NCBI GenBank assembly: GCA_009912175.1
Contig: WNDQ01000006.1
Location: forward strand, 1 to 64,000
Origin: Paracidovorax wautersii
GTDB lineage: Bacteria; Pseudomonadota; Gammaproteobacteria; Burkholderiales; Burkholderiaceae_C
Reading direction: 5' to 3'
Length of the DNA stretch: 64,000 nt
Every line of letters starts with the position of its first letter. Within the stretch, counting starts at the first letter, position 1. The translations under genes were made by a program, and so were the position numbers. The notes beneath the pieces are model-generated. The model was not told where the DNA came from, searched no databases, and worked only from the letters and a program-made list of their open reading frames with translations. Shown here piece after piece: positions 18,572 to 34,034 of this stretch.

Positions 18572-20707
18572 ATGGCCAAGCCCGTGACGGCCAGCCCCGA
18601 GCTGGACTACCACGCGCTCAACGCCATGCTCAACCTGTTCGGGCCCAATGGCGAGATCCAGCTCGACAAGGACCGCGCGGCTGCGCGCCAGTACTTCCTG
18701 CAGCACGTCAACCAGAACACGGTCTTCTTCCACAACCTCAAGGAAAAGCTCGACTACCTGGTCGAGAAGGGCTACTACGAGGTCGAGGTGCTCACGCAGT
18801 ACAGCCCGGCCTTCATCCAGCAGATCTGGGACGCGGCCTACGCCAAGAAATTCCGTTTCCAGACCTTCCTGGGCGCCTTCAAGTACTACACCAGCTACAC
18901 GCTCAAGACCTTTGACGGCAAGCGTTACCTCGAGCGCTACGAGGACCGCGTGTGCATGGTCGCGCTGGCCCTGGCGCAGGGCAACGAGAAGCTCGCCCTG
19001 GAGCTGGTCGACGAAGTCATCTCGGGGCGCTTCCAGCCCGCCACGCCGACCTTCCTGAACGCCGGCAAGAAGCAGCGCGGCGAGCTGGTCTCGTGCTTCC
19101 TGCTGCGCATCGAAGACAACATGGAGTCGATCGGCCGCTCGATCAACTCGGCGCTGCAGCTGTCCAAGCGCGGCGGCGGCGTGGCCTTCCTGCTCTCCAA
19201 CATCCGCGAGTCGGGTGCACCGATCAAGAACATCGAGAATCAGTCCTCGGGCGTGATCCCGATCATGAAGCTGCTCGAAGACGCGTTCTCGTACGCCAAC
19301 CAACTCGGCAGCCGCCAGGGCGCGGGCGCCGTGTACATGAACGTGCACCACCCGGACATCTACCGCTTCCTCGACACCAAGCGCGAGAACGCCGACGAGA
19401 AGATCCGCATCAAGACGCTGTCGCTGGGCGTGGTGATTCCGGACATCACCTTCGAGCTGGCCAAGAACAACGAGGACATGTACCTGTTCTCGCCCTACGA
19501 CGTCGAGCGTGTCTACGGCGTGCCGATATCCGACATCAGCATCACCGAAAAATACCGCGAGATGGTCGACGACTCGCGCATCCGCAAGAAGAAGATCAAC
19601 GCACGCGAGCTGTTCCAGACGCTGGCCGAGATCCAGTTCGAGTCGGGCTACCCGTACATCATGTTCGAGGACACGGTCAACCGCGCCAACCCGATCAAGG
19701 GGCGCATCAACATGAGCAACCTGTGCTCGGAGATCCTGCAGGTCAACGAGCCCTCGGTCTACCACGAAGACCTGGGCTACCAGACCACGGGCAAGGACAT
19801 CTCGTGCAACCTGGGTTCGCTCAACATCGCCAAGACCATGGACTCGCCCGACTTCGCGGCCACCGTGGAAACCGCCATCCGCGGCCTGACGGCGGTCTCG
19901 GACATGAGCCACATCAACTCGGTACCCTCGATCGAGAAGGGCAACGACGACTCGCACGCCATCGGCCTGGGCCAGATGAACCTGCACGGCTACCTGGCGC
20001 GTGAACGCGTGTTCTACGGCAGCGAAGAAGGCATCGACTTCACCAACATGTACTTCTACGCGGTCACCTACCATGCGGTGCGCGCGTCCAACCAGATCGC
20101 CATCGAGCGCAACGCCCAGTTCAAGGGCTTCGAGCACTCCAAGTACGCCGACGGCAGCTACTTCGACCAGTACGTGCATCAGAAGTGGGAGCCCAAGACC
20201 GAGCGCGTGCGCGAGCTGTTCGCCAAGGCCGGCATCGCCCTGCCCACGCAGGACGACTGGCGCGCGCTGAAGGCCTCGGTCAAGGCCCACGGCATCTACA
20301 ACCAGAACCTGCAGGCCATCCCGCCCACGGGCTCGATCTCCTACATCAACCACTCGACGTCCAGCATCCACCCGATCGTGGCCAAGATCGAGATCCGCAA
20401 GGAAGGCAAGGTCGGCCGCGTGTACTACCCGGCACCCTACCTGGCCAACGACAACCTCGAGTACTACCAGGACGCCTACGAGATCGGCCCCGACAAGATC
20501 ATCGACACCTACGCCGCGGCCACCCGCCACGTCGACCAAGGCCTGTCGCTGACGCTGTTCTTCCGCGACACGGCGACCACGCGCGACATCAACCGCGCAC
20601 AGATCTACGCCTGGAAGAAGGGCATCAAGACGATCTACTACATCCGCCTGCGCCAGGCCGCGCTGGAAGGCACGGAAGTCGAGGGTTGCGTGTCCTGCAC
20701 GCTGTGA
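18572..20707 (+). CDS. nrdE: Class Ib ribonucleoside-diphosphate reductase, alpha subunit NrdE
   Basis: NrdE is the catalytic R1 subunit that reduces ribonucleoside diphosphates. From ATG 18572 it is 711 residues, matching enterobacterial NrdE (about 714), and homology starts at '[11 protein letters not shown]' 12 residues in. The active-site cysteine lies in 'MSNLCSEIL' and its redox partner in 'LVSCFLL'. The C-terminal swinging cysteines are in 'GCVSCTL'. There is no long N-terminal ATP cone, consistent with class Ib. An alternative TTG start at 18473, preceded by GGAG, would add 33 residues and overlap nrdI by 82 nt; I cannot exclude it. A hairpin terminator follows before nrdF. Confidence 0.93.
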   Translation: MAKPVTASPELDYHALNAMLNLFGPNGEIQLDKDRAAARQYFLQHVNQNTVFFHNLKEKLDYLVEKGYYEVEVLTQYSPAFIQQIWDAAYAKKFRFQTFLGAFKYYTSYTLKTFDGKRYLERYEDRVCMVALALAQGNEKLALELVDEVISGRFQPATPTFLNAGKKQRGELVSCFLLRIEDNMESIGRSINSALQLSKRGGGVAFLLSNIRESGAPIKNIENQSSGVIPIMKLLEDAFSYANQLGSRQGAGAVYMNVHHPDIYRFLDTKRENADEKIRIKTLSLGVVIPDITFELAKNNEDMYLFSPYDVERVYGVPISDISITEKYREMVDDSRIRKKKINARELFQTLAEIQFESGYPYIMFEDTVNRANPIKGRINMSNLCSEILQVNEPSVYHEDLGYQTTGKDISCNLGSLNIAKTMDSPDFAATVETAIRGLTAVSDMSHINSVPSIEKGNDDSHAIGLGQMNLHGYLARERVFYGSEEGIDFTNMYFYAVTYHAVRASNQIAIERNAQFKGFEHSKYADGSYFDQYVHQKWEPKTERVRELFAKAGIALPTQDDWRALKASVKAHGIYNQNLQAIPPTGSISYINHSTSSIHPIVAKIEIRKEGKVGRVYYPAPYLANDNLEYYQDAYEIGPDKIIDTYAAATRHVDQGLSLTLFFRDTATTRDINRAQIYAWKKGIKTIYYIRLRQAALEGTEVEGCVSCTL

Positions 20708-21813
<1,106 letters not shown>

Positions 21814-21814
<1 letters not shown>

Positions 21815-22362
21815 TGTCCGCCACGCCCGCGCCGCTGCGCCTGTGGCAGCCCGTGGTGGCGATGGCGCTGGTCATCGCCCTCTCGAACTACCTGGTGCAG
21901 TTCCCGATCAGCGCCTGGCTGACCTGGGGTGCCTTCAGCTACCCGCTGGTCTTCCTGGTGTGCGACCTGACCAACCGCGCGATCGGCCCGGTGGCCGCGC
22001 GCAAGGTCGCCTGGGCGGGGTTCGCGGCGGCGCTGGTGATCTCGCTGGCGGTGGCGCCCTGGCGCATCGCCGTGGCCTCGGGCACGGCCTTCATCGTCGC
22101 GCAGGTCCTGGACATCGCCGTCTTCAACCGCCTGCGCCAGGCCAGCTGGTGGAAGGCGCCCCTGGCCGCGTCGGCCGCCGCCTCGGTCATCGACACCCTG
22201 GTGTTCTTCTCGATCGCCTTCGCCGGCAGCGCCTTCAACTGGATGCTGCTGGCCGCCGGCGACATGCTGGTCAAGCTGGCCATGGCCGTGCTGCTGCTGG
22301 CCCCCTACCGCTTCATGCTGGGCCGCCTTCAGGCGTGGCGCCCGGCCACCACGGCGTCCTGA
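21814..22362 (+). CDS. VUT-family (YhhQ-like) queuosine precursor transporter
   Basis: This 182-residue integral membrane protein has about six hydrophobic helices and the family pattern 'FSYPLVFLVCDLTNRAIGP', plus 'ASGTAFIVAQVLDIAVFNRLR' with its conserved polar residues. YhhQ/QPTR proteins import preQ0/preQ1 for queuosine tRNA modification. It begins on the nrdF stop codon (TGATG), so it is probably translated from the nrd mRNA. This is unusual company with no obvious functional link. Its 3' end overlaps the converging tetR gene by 34 nt. Confidence 0.82.
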
Positions 22363-22991
22363 ACGGCCGCCGCTGCCGGCCAGGCGGGCGGCGGCACATG
22401 GCGCTGGGCCCATTCGTCCAGTTGCTGCCGCGCCCCCGCCGGCAGATAAGGCACCAGCAGCCCCACCATCTGGCGCGGGTCCTGCACGTATTCATAGCTC
22501 AGCCAGTACATGAGCACCAGCAGCATGCCCGCACCGATCTCCTGCGCCTCGTCGGGCGACCATTGCAGCGACTGGCCATGGCGCAGGCCCGCCAGGATCT
22601 CCTGCAGCGCGGTCTGCTTGTGCGCCAGCAGGACCTGCATATGGGTTTCGATGCGCCGGTTGTTGGCCAGCAGGTGATTGAGGTCGCGGTAGATGAAGCG
22701 GTACTGCCAGACGCAGCCGAACAAGGCCTCGCAGAACGACCAGGTGGCCGGCAGGTCGCGCACCAGATCGCTGGTGCGCAGCACCGCCAGCACGGCACAT
22801 TCGTGCTGGTCGAACAGCTTGTTGATCAGGTCGTCCTTGGACGCGTAGTGGTAGTAGAGGTTGCCCGGACTGATGCGCATCTCGGACGCGATCTGCGTGG
22901 TCGACACATTGGTCATGCCGAAGCGGTTGCACAGGTCCAGCGCAACTTCGAGTATCCGCTCCGCAGTACGACGCGGCGGCTTTTTACTCAT
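22329..22991 (-). CDS. TetR/AcrR-family transcriptional regulator
   Basis: In the 220-residue protein the N-terminal HTH is clear: 'RILEVALDLCNRFGMTNVSTTQIASEMRISPGNLYYHYASKDDLI' (residues about 13-57). The C-terminal ligand-binding domain includes 'FGCVWQYRFIYRDLNHLL', the pattern of the TetR C-terminal group that follows such HTHs in betaproteobacteria. It faces away from the mla operon and converges on the VUT gene. Target and ligand are unknown. The last codons overlap the VUT coding region. Confidence 0.85.
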   Translation of the reverse strand: MSKKPPRRTAERILEVALDLCNRFGMTNVSTTQIASEMRISPGNLYYHYASKDDLINKLFDQHECAVLAVLRTSDLVRDLPATWSFCEALFGCVWQYRFIYRDLNHLLANNRRIETHMQVLLAHKQTALQEILAGLRHGQSLQWSPDEAQEIGAGMLLVLMYWLSYEYVQDPRQMVGLLVPYLPAGARQQLDEWAQRHVPPPAWPAAAAVQDAVVAGRHA

Positions 22992-23074
22992 GAACAGGCC
23001 CTCTTCTCGCCCATCGTTGATGGCAACGGCCTGGTGGAATCCAAGCCTAGCTTGACTGTAGCCCCAGCACGAGA

Positions 23075-23098
23075 AAGGGCTTGCTATGGCAAGCCCTT
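23075..23098 (-). terminator. Terminator of the mla operon
   Basis: AAGGGCTTGC (23075-23084) pairs perfectly with GCAAGCCCTT (23089-23098) around TATG. On the minus strand the stem is followed by TTTCTC. It lies about 50 nt after the mlaB stop. The 22992-23148 gap also contains the tetR promoter region, with no other recognised signal. Confidence 0.7.
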
Positions 23099-23148
23099 AG
23101 AAAAGAGGGATGCCCGCGCTGGCGCGCGGGGGGCAGATGGCGGGCGCT

Positions 23149-23484
23149 TCAGGCCGCGGCCGACGCTGGCCGCTCGCCGTCGAGCAGGTCCTGCACGCCA
23201 TACAAGGTGGCCAGTTCCTGCAGATGCGGCGGCAATTGGCGCACCGCGAAGTTCTGCTGCTGCGCCAGGGCCGCGCGGCGGCAGGCCAGCACCACGGCCA
23301 GCGCCGTCGAGTCGAAGCGCACGAGCTGGGAACCGTCGAGCACCACGTCGCCCGTGCGCTGCGCACGGATGGTCTGGATCAGCATGGCCTGCGCCACCCG
23401 CCCTTGCTGGTGCGTGAGTTCGGCGGGCAGCACGAGCGGCGCGGCCGGCACGGCGGCGGCAGAAGTCTCGGTGGGTGTGTTCAC
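23149..23484 (-). CDS. mlaB: STAS-domain protein MlaB
   Basis: MlaB is the cytoplasmic STAS subunit that stabilises the MlaFE ABC transporter of the phospholipid-trafficking system. The 111-residue protein has the STAS core 'GDVVLDGSQLVRFDSTALAVVLACRRAAL' with the conserved D-S/T around 'FDSTAL', and 'LPPHLQELATLYGVQDLL' at the end. It is the last gene of mlaFEDACB, 64 nt after mlaC, and is followed by a strong terminator. Confidence 0.88.
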   Translation of the reverse strand: MNTPTETSAAAVPAAPLVLPAELTHQQGRVAQAMLIQTIRAQRTGDVVLDGSQLVRFDSTALAVVLACRRAALAQQQNFAVRQLPPHLQELATLYGVQDLLDGERPASAAA

Positions 23485-23548
23485 GGCAGTTCCTTGCAGC
23501 GGGGCCGGGCAGATCCAGCGGATGCCGGCCAGTGGGTCATCCAGGGCG

Positions 23549-24184
23549 TCAGGAGGCCTTGCCGGCCGCGCGCGCCTGGTCGTTGAGCTGCTTGATCAGC
23601 CCGTCGATGCCCGAGCTGCTGATGGCTTGCGCGAACTGGCCGCGGTAGGAGTCGGCCATCCACACGCCCATCACGTTGATGTCGTACACCTTCCAGCCGT
23701 CAGCCATCTTCTGCATGCGGTAGTCGAGCTGGATCGGGCCGCCCTGCCCGCCCTGCATTTCGCTGTTGACGACCACTTCCGTGTCGCTCGGCGAGGCACG
23801 CAGCGGACGCACGGCCAGGGTCTGGTTGCCGACCTGCTTGAGCGCGCCGGCGTAGGTGCGCACCAGCAGGTTCTTGAAGGCATCCTGCAGTTGCTGGCGT
23901 TGCGTGGGCGTGGCGTCGCGCCAGGCGGGCCCGATGGTCGAAGCCGTCATGCGCGCGAAATTCACGTGGGGCATGACCTTGTCGTTGACGATGGCCATCA
24001 CGCGGTTGGCGTCCCCCGCCTTGAGCGACGGATCGCTGCGGATGGTGTCGAGCAGTTCGGTGGACAGGCGCTTGACCAGCGCATCCGGCGCCTCGACGTT
24101 CTGCGCCCAGGCGGCGGGTGCGGACAGCAGGGAAGAGCTGAGCAGCAGGGCGCTGGCCCAGGTGAACAGGTGGCGGCGATTCAT
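23549..24184 (-). CDS. mlaC: Periplasmic phospholipid-binding protein MlaC
   Basis: MlaC shuttles phospholipids between the outer-membrane MlaA complex and the inner-membrane MlaFEDB complex. The 211-residue precursor has a signal peptide (MNRRHLFTWASALLL..., cleavage after AWA about residue 27). The MlaC/Ttg2D pattern follows: 'RVMAIVNDKVMPHVNFARMTASTIGPAWRDATPTQRQQLQDAFKNLLVRTYAGAL' and 'VYDINVMGVWMADSYRGQF'. ATG 24184 is preceded by AAGGAA, and the upstream in-frame ATGs lack a signal peptide. Confidence 0.93.
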   Translation of the reverse strand: MNRRHLFTWASALLLSSSLLSAPAAWAQNVEAPDALVKRLSTELLDTIRSDPSLKAGDANRVMAIVNDKVMPHVNFARMTASTIGPAWRDATPTQRQQLQDAFKNLLVRTYAGALKQVGNQTLAVRPLRASPSDTEVVVNSEMQGGQGGPIQLDYRMQKMADGWKVYDINVMGVWMADSYRGQFAQAISSSGIDGLIKQLNDQARAAGKAS

Positions 24185-24274
24185 GGCGTTCCTTTTCTTT
24201 CTCATTAACAAGCCCATGGCAGCTTGGAGCGCCCTTGGCGCTCCACAGTTCCGGGCTGGCACGGCCCGGTGGGC

Positions 24275-25069
24275 TTACTGCGCCGGTCCGGCCGGTTGCG
24301 CCGGCTGGGGCGCGGCGGGCGCGGCCGCCGGTTCTGCGCTGTAGTCGGTGTTGTCGTAGTTTTCTTCGCGCTTGCCGCCCGTGCGCAATTGCAGGAAGGC
24401 ATCGCGTGCGAGCAGGTACTTGTCGAGCGCGGCCTGATCGAGCAGGTCGGTGGCCGGCAGCAAGGTCGCGCGGGTGTCGATCACACGGCCGACCGTGAGG
24501 CCATTGCGCCACGGGATGTCGTTGATCTGGCCAATCGGGCTGCCCAGCATGTCCACGGGCAGGGCCGCGGTGTCACGGATCGTCGAGGGGCCGAGCAGCG
24601 GCAGCACGAAGTACGGTCCGGGCGACACGCCCCAGCGGCCCAGCGTCAGGCCGAAGTCCTGCTTGTGGCGCGGAATGCCCATGGCCGTGGCCACGTCGAA
24701 CAGGCCGCCGAAGCCGAAGACGGTGTTGGTGGTCACACGCAGCGCGCTTTCCACCGTGTCCTGGCCCTTGAGCTGCAGCAGGTTGTTGACCGTCGACCAC
24801 ATGTCGCTGAGGTTGCCGAAGAAGTTGCTCACACTGGTGCGCACGGGATCCGGCACCGTGTTCACGTAGCCCTTGGCAACCGGCTTGAGCACCGCCCGAT
24901 CGACCGCGTCGTTGAACTTGAAGACCGTGCGGTTGTAGGGTTCGAGCGGATCACGCGGGTCGGCATTGGGCCCCGTTGCACAGGCCGCCAAGGCCAGGGG
25001 AAGCGCAAGGCCGACGACGATGCGCGCGCCCTTGCGCACGATCGCCAGCGACAGGAAAGAGGCATTCAT
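24275..25069 (-). CDS. mlaA: Outer-membrane lipoprotein MlaA (VacJ)
   Basis: MlaA sits in the outer membrane with porins and removes mislocalised surface phospholipids. The 264-residue protein has a lipobox LALAAC with C30 as the lipidated residue. VacJ-family motifs follow: 'DPRDPLEPYNRTVFKFNDAVDRAVLKPVAKGY', 'NFFGNLSDMWSTVNNLLQLK' and 'PYFVLPLLGPSTIRD'. The C-terminus is an Ala/Pro/Gln-rich tail. Unlike E. coli, where mlaA is elsewhere, it is inside the mla operon between mlaD and mlaC. Confidence 0.93.
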   Translation of the reverse strand: MNASFLSLAIVRKGARIVVGLALPLALAACATGPNADPRDPLEPYNRTVFKFNDAVDRAVLKPVAKGYVNTVPDPVRTSVSNFFGNLSDMWSTVNNLLQLKGQDTVESALRVTTNTVFGFGGLFDVATAMGIPRHKQDFGLTLGRWGVSPGPYFVLPLLGPSTIRDTAALPVDMLGSPIGQINDIPWRNGLTVGRVIDTRATLLPATDLLDQAALDKYLLARDAFLQLRTGGKREENYDNTDYSAEPAAAPAAPQPAQPAGPAQ

Positions 25070-25113
25070 GATGATCTTCTGATGCGTTTATTACAAAAAG
25101 AAACCAACCCGGC

Positions 25114-25626
25114 TCAGCGCTTGCCCGCGCCGCCCGCGCCAGCCGGCGCGGCATTGCCTGTCGACGAAGCGCCATCGGCCGCCTTGTTGTATAGGAACTG
25201 CCCGATCAGATTCTCCAACACCACGGCCGACTGCGTCTGCGTGACCACGGCGCCGCTGGCCAGGTTCTCGTCCTCGTAGCCCGCGTCGATGCCGATGTAC
25301 TGCTCGCCCAGCAGGCCGCTGGTGAGGATCTTGAAGGAGCTGTCCTTGGGAAACTGGTACTGGCTGCGCAGCGCCACCGTGACGTTGGCGCGGTAGGTCT
25401 TGCCGTCCAGGTCGATGCGCTCGACCCGCCCGACGTTGACGCCGGCGCTCTTGACCGCCGCGCCAGGCTTGAGTCCGCCGATGTTGTCGAAACGCGCCGT
25501 GATGGCGTAGGTCCGGTCGAAGTTCAGCGTCAGCAGGTTGGCGGCCTTGAGTGCCATGAACACGATGGCGGCGGCGCCCAGCAGGACGAACAGGCCGACC
25601 CAGAGATCGTGGCGGGAGCGTTGCAT
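25114..25626 (-). CDS. mlaD: Inner-membrane lipid-transport MCE protein MlaD
   Basis: MlaD is the membrane-anchored MCE-domain subunit that forms a hexameric lipid channel on MlaFE. In the 170-residue protein one N-terminal TM helix ('LWVGLFVLLGAAAIVFMAL') is followed by a single MCE domain with 'YAITARFDNIGGLKPGAAVKSAGVNVGRV' and 'TSGLLGEQYIGI'. The start ATG 25626 has an A/G-rich RBS. An upstream TTG in the same frame is weaker. The C-terminal about 15 residues are low-complexity Ala/Gly. Confidence 0.92.
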   Translation of the reverse strand: MQRSRHDLWVGLFVLLGAAAIVFMALKAANLLTLNFDRTYAITARFDNIGGLKPGAAVKSAGVNVGRVERIDLDGKTYRANVTVALRSQYQFPKDSSFKILTSGLLGEQYIGIDAGYEDENLASGAVVTQTQSAVVLENLIGQFLYNKAADGASSTGNAAPAGAGGAGKR

Positions 25627-25647
25627 AAGCCTTTTTCTCCAATTCAA

Positions 25648-25678
25648 CCGGGATCACGGGCTGGCAAGCCCGTCCCGG
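25648..25678. repeat. Intercistronic hairpin between mlaE and mlaD
   Basis: ACGGGCT (25656-25662) pairs with AGCCCGT (25667-25673), extended by CCGGG/CCCGG arms with a small bulge. No T tract follows on the minus strand, so it is not a terminator. It may stabilise or demarcate the processed mla mRNA. Confidence 0.4.
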
Positions 25679-25709
25679 CAAAGATGCTGCCGGCTGCAGC
25701 GTTCATCCA

Positions 25710-26492
25710 TCAAAAACTGAACATCAAGGCAGTCAGCACGAAGTCCAGGCCCAGCACGGCCAGCGACCCGATGACCACCGTGCGCGTCGTGGCGCGGGAC
25801 ACGCCTTCGGGCGTGGCCAGCGCGTTGTAGCCCTGGTGCAGCGCGATGAAGGTCCCGGCGATGCCGAACACCAGGCTCTTGGTGACGCCGTTGCCGACGT
25901 CGCGGAACACGTCGACGCCGGACTGCATCTGGCCCCAGAACGCCCCGGGATCGACCCGCAGCAGCTGCACGCCGACCACCCAGCTGCCCAGGATGGCGAC
26001 CGCGCTGAACACCGCGGTGAGCAGCGGCACGGAAATGATCCCGGCCCAGAAACGGGGCGCCAGCACGCGCGCCACCGGGTTGACCGCCATCATCTCCATG
26101 GCCGACAACTGCTCGCCCGCCTTCATGAGGCCGATCTCGGCCGTCAGCGACGTGCCGGCCCGGCCCACGAACAGCAAGGCCGTCAGCACCGGTCCGAGCT
26201 CGCGCACCAGCGCCAGCGTGGTCAGCAGGCCCAGCGCCTCGGACGCGCCGTAGCGCTGCAGCGCGTAATAGAACTGCAGGCCCATGACAAAACCGACGAA
26301 CAGGCCCGAGACCCCCACGATGACCAGCGAGTAGTTGCCCAGGAAAAACACCTGCTCGACCACCAGCCCAAAACGCCGCAGCACACCGCGCCCGAGCGCG
26401 ATCAGCTGCCAGAACAGGCGCGTGGCGGCGCCCAGATCGGCCAATCCGCGACGCACCGCGAAACCCACGTCGGCAGGATTCCACCAGCTCAT
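25710..26492 (-). CDS. mlaE: Phospholipid ABC transporter permease MlaE
   Basis: MlaE is the inner-membrane permease of the MlaFEDB complex. The 260-residue hydrophobic protein has typical MlaE/YrbE segments: 'GNYSLVIVGVSGLFVGFVMGLQ', 'LVRELGPVLTALLFVGRAGTSLTAEIGLMKAGEQLSAMEMMAVNP' (the EQLSAM signature) and 'VFRDVGNGVTKSLVFGI'. ATG 26492 follows GGAGGT and overlaps the mlaF stop by 4 nt, implying coupled translation. Confidence 0.94.
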   Translation of the reverse strand: MSWWNPADVGFAVRRGLADLGAATRLFWQLIALGRGVLRRFGLVVEQVFFLGNYSLVIVGVSGLFVGFVMGLQFYYALQRYGASEALGLLTTLALVRELGPVLTALLFVGRAGTSLTAEIGLMKAGEQLSAMEMMAVNPVARVLAPRFWAGIISVPLLTAVFSAVAILGSWVVGVQLLRVDPGAFWGQMQSGVDVFRDVGNGVTKSLVFGIAGTFIALHQGYNALATPEGVSRATTRTVVIGSLAVLGLDFVLTALMFSF

Positions 26493-27313
26493 GCCGCACC
26501 TCCGGTCACGCCGAAATCCTGGGCCGTCGTCGGCCCCGGGTAATGGAAACGGACCGGCCCGTCCGCACGCGCCTGCACGAACTGCTGCACCAGCGGGTCG
26601 CTGCTGGCGCGCACCTCGTCGGGCGTGCCCTGCGCCGCGATGCGGCCGTTGGCCAGGATGATCACCTGGTCGGCAATGGCGAACGTCTCTTCGAGGTCGT
26701 GCGACACCAGGATGGTGGTCAGGCCCAGCGCCTGGCCCATCCGGCGGATCAGTTGCGCCGAGGTTCCGAGCGAGATCGGGTCCAGGCCGGCAAAGGGTTC
26801 GTCGTACATGATGAGCTCCGGGTCCAGCGCAATCGCCCGCGCCAGCGCCACGCGCCGCGCCATGCCGCCCGACAGGTCGCTGGGCATGAGGTCGCGCGCG
26901 CCGCGCAGCCCCACTGCATTGAGCTTCATGAGCACGATGTCGCGGATGAGTTCCGCCGGCAGGTCGGTGTGCTCGCGCAGGGGAAAAGCCACGTTGTCGA
27001 AGACCGACATGTCGGTGAACAGCGCGCCGAACTGGAACAGCATGCCCATGCGCCGGCGCAGGCGAAACAGCGCGGCGCTGTCGAGCTGGCCGACGTCCTG
27101 TCCGTCGAAGCGCAACTCGCCCGACTGCGCCTTCGCCTGCCCGCCGATCAGCCGCAGCACGGTCGTCTTGCCGCCGCCGGACGCGCCCATCAAGGCCGTG
27201 ACCTTGCCGCGCAGGATCTGGAAACTGACGTCTTGGAGGATCGCGCGATCGCCGTACCCGAACGTCAGGTTGCAGCCATCGATGAGGACGGAATCGGAGG
27301 AAGTGGTGGTCAT
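26489..27313 (-). CDS. mlaF: Phospholipid ABC transporter ATP-binding protein MlaF
   Basis: MlaF is the ATPase that drives lipid transport through MlaE/MlaD. The 274-residue protein has Walker A 'GASGGGKTT' (about 43-51), signature 'LSGGMARRVALARA', Walker B 'ELIMYDEPFAGLDPIS' and the switch His in 'LVSHDLEE'. It is first in mlaFEDACB. The gap upstream to gltD is 300 nt and must contain the operon promoter. The stop overlaps mlaE. Confidence 0.95.
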   Translation of the reverse strand: MTTTSSDSVLIDGCNLTFGYGDRAILQDVSFQILRGKVTALMGASGGGKTTVLRLIGGQAKAQSGELRFDGQDVGQLDSAALFRLRRRMGMLFQFGALFTDMSVFDNVAFPLREHTDLPAELIRDIVLMKLNAVGLRGARDLMPSDLSGGMARRVALARAIALDPELIMYDEPFAGLDPISLGTSAQLIRRMGQALGLTTILVSHDLEETFAIADQVIILANGRIAAQGTPDEVRASSDPLVQQFVQARADGPVRFHYPGPTTAQDFGVTGGAA

Positions 27314-27613
27314 CAGGTGCGAGTAGCCGGACGCGCCGTGCGCGGCCGGAAAGAGGGAGCACCGATGATAAGGTTTTTTGTCATCAGACCAGATGCATCG
27401 CTGCGGGAGTCCTTGGCGCCCGTCCGGCGACCGGCAACATCGGAGTGGGACCGCATCATAAACCGCGCCAGCGCCAGCTGCTCGGCCCTTGCATCACGCT
27501 GACAATTCGCTCTTTTTTTTTACATGGCTTCACCCAAAAGAAACAGGCCTCCTTTTGGGGAGGCCTGTCTCTGAAACCCGGCGGAGCAGCGTCTGCCGCC
27601 CCCTGCGGCCGGG
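27314..27613. other. 300-nt region between gltD and mlaF
   Basis: The region holds the gltBD terminator (27543-27568), a run of nine T (27511-27519 area) and, on the minus strand, TATCAT about 50 nt upstream of mlaF as a weak -10 candidate without a convincing -35. No gene is supported. Confidence 0.5.
27543..27568 (-). terminator. Intrinsic terminator of gltBD
   Basis: ACAGGCCTCC (27543-27552) pairs with GGAGGCCTGT (27559-27568). On the minus strand the stem is followed by TTTCTTTT. It lies 46 nt after the gltD stop and is a strong Rho-independent terminator. Confidence 0.85.
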
Positions 27614-29092
27614 TTACCGCGGCAGGTCCGAGAATCCCATCAGGAATTCGTCGACGGCGCGCGCGGCCTGGCGGCCTTCGCGGATCGCCCAGACCACCAG
27701 CGACTGGCCACGGCGCATGTCGCCAGCGGCAAACACCTTGGCCACGTTGGTGGCATAGCCGCCGATGAAATCGACCGAGGCCTTGGCGTTGCCACGCGCG
27801 TCCTTGTCCACGCCGAAAGCCTCCAGCACGGTGGCCACCGGGTGCACAAAACCCATGGCCAGCAGCACGAGGTCGGCCTGGTAGGTCTTCTCGGTGCCGG
27901 GCACTTCGTTGAACTTGCCGTCCTTGAACTCGACGTTGACGGTCTTCAGGCCCGTGAGCTTGCCGCCCTCGCCGATGAATTCCTTGGCGGCGACGGCAAA
28001 CTCGCGCACGCCGCCCTCTTCGTGGCTGGAGCTGGTGCGCAGCTTGTAGGGCCAGTAGGGCCAGGTCAGCGCCTTGTTCTCCTGCTCGGGCGGCATGGGC
28101 ATGAGCTCGAACTGGGTGACGCTGGCCGCGCCGTGGCGGTGGCTGGTGCCCACGCAGTCGCTGCCGGTGTCGCCACCGCCGATCACGATCACGTGCTTGC
28201 GGTCGGCCCGCAACTGGCCCTTGAGCTTGTCGCCGGCGTTGACCTTGTTCTGCTGGGGCAGGAACTCCATGGCGAAGTGCACGCCGTCGAGTTCGCGGCC
28301 CGGCACGGGCAGGTCGCGCGACTGCTCGGCGCCGCCGGTCAGCAGCACGGCGTCGAAGTCGGCCAGCAGTTGCTCGGGCTCGATGGTTTCCTTGGCCCAG
28401 TTGGTGACCTTGCTGCCCTTGCCCAGGCCGTCCTTCTTGGAGCCGACCAGCACGCTGGTGCGGATGGTCACGCCTTCGGCGACGAGCTGCTCGGCCCGGC
28501 GGTCGATGTGGCTCTTTTCCATCTTGAAGTCGGGAATGCCGTAGCGCAGCAGGCCGCCGACGCGGTCGTTCTTCTCGAACAGCGTGACGTCATGGCCGGC
28601 GCGCGCAAGTTGCTGGGCGGCGGCCAGGCCGGCCGGGCCGGAGCCGACCACGGCCACACGCTTGCCGCTCTTGTGCCGAGCCGGCTGCGGGCGGACCCAG
28701 CCTTCTTCCCAGGCCTTGTCGATGATGGCGTGCTCGATCGACTTGATGCCCACGGGCGCGGTGTTGATGTTGAGCACGCAGGCCGCCTCGCACGGCGCGG
28801 GGCAGATGCGGCCGGTGAACTCCGGGAAGTTGTTGGTGCTGTGCAGCACCGCGATCGCACTCTTCCAGTCCTGGCGGTAAACCAGGTCGTTGAAGTCCGG
28901 AATGATGTTGTTGACCGGGCAGCCGTTGTTGCAGAAGGGCGTGCCGCAGTCCATGCAGCGCGCGCCCTGGATCTTCGCCTGCTCGGCCTCCAGGCCGATC
29001 ACGAATTCCTTGTAGTGCTTCAGGCGCTCGGCGGCGGGGCGGTAGCCCTCTTCGATGCGCTCGTGTTCCAGAAAGCCAGTGACCTTTCCCAT
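27614..29092 (-). CDS. gltD: Glutamate synthase (NADPH) small subunit
   Basis: GltD supplies electrons from NADPH via FAD and iron-sulfur clusters to GltB for glutamine-dependent glutamate synthesis. The 492-residue protein has N-terminal [4Fe-4S] cysteine groups '[14 protein letters not shown]' and 'CPAPCEAAC', an FAD site '[17 protein letters not shown]' and an NADPH site '[15 protein letters not shown]'. Length is standard. It is 36 nt downstream of gltB and is followed by a strong terminator. Confidence 0.96.
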   Translation of the reverse strand: MGKVTGFLEHERIEEGYRPAAERLKHYKEFVIGLEAEQAKIQGARCMDCGTPFCNNGCPVNNIIPDFNDLVYRQDWKSAIAVLHSTNNFPEFTGRICPAPCEAACVLNINTAPVGIKSIEHAIIDKAWEEGWVRPQPARHKSGKRVAVVGSGPAGLAAAQQLARAGHDVTLFEKNDRVGGLLRYGIPDFKMEKSHIDRRAEQLVAEGVTIRTSVLVGSKKDGLGKGSKVTNWAKETIEPEQLLADFDAVLLTGGAEQSRDLPVPGRELDGVHFAMEFLPQQNKVNAGDKLKGQLRADRKHVIVIGGGDTGSDCVGTSHRHGAASVTQFELMPMPPEQENKALTWPYWPYKLRTSSSHEEGGVREFAVAAKEFIGEGGKLTGLKTVNVEFKDGKFNEVPGTEKTYQADLVLLAMGFVHPVATVLEAFGVDKDARGNAKASVDFIGGYATNVAKVFAAGDMRRGQSLVVWAIREGRQAARAVDEFLMGFSDLPR

Positions 29093-29128
29093 GGCTTTGT
29101 CCTTTCAATGATCGTGTCGTGCGGGCAA

Positions 29129-33946
<4,818 letters not shown>

Positions 33947-34017
33947 GGTCACACTCTTTCGGTGAATCTGGCGCGCACGGGGGGCACGCTTCGTGGGGAG
34001 TCGCAAGAATAGTGCAT

Positions 34018-34034
34018 TGCAACAGGTGTGCCAA
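34018..34034 (-). promoter_or_regulatory. Sigma-54 (RpoN) promoter of gltBD
   Basis: On the minus strand the sequence TTGGCACACCTGTTGCA matches the consensus YTGGCACG-N4-TTGCW with one change. GG and GC are separated by exactly ten bases (GG at 34032-34031, GC at 34020-34019). Transcription would start near 34007, leaving a leader of about 60 nt. Expected for a nitrogen-assimilation operon, though no NtrC-site pair was identified upstream. Confidence 0.75.

Noticed and set aside
18233-20539. 768-codon minus frame opposite nrdE
   Set aside because: Antisense to a fully conserved gene; Val/Leu/Asp repetitive composition with no motif.
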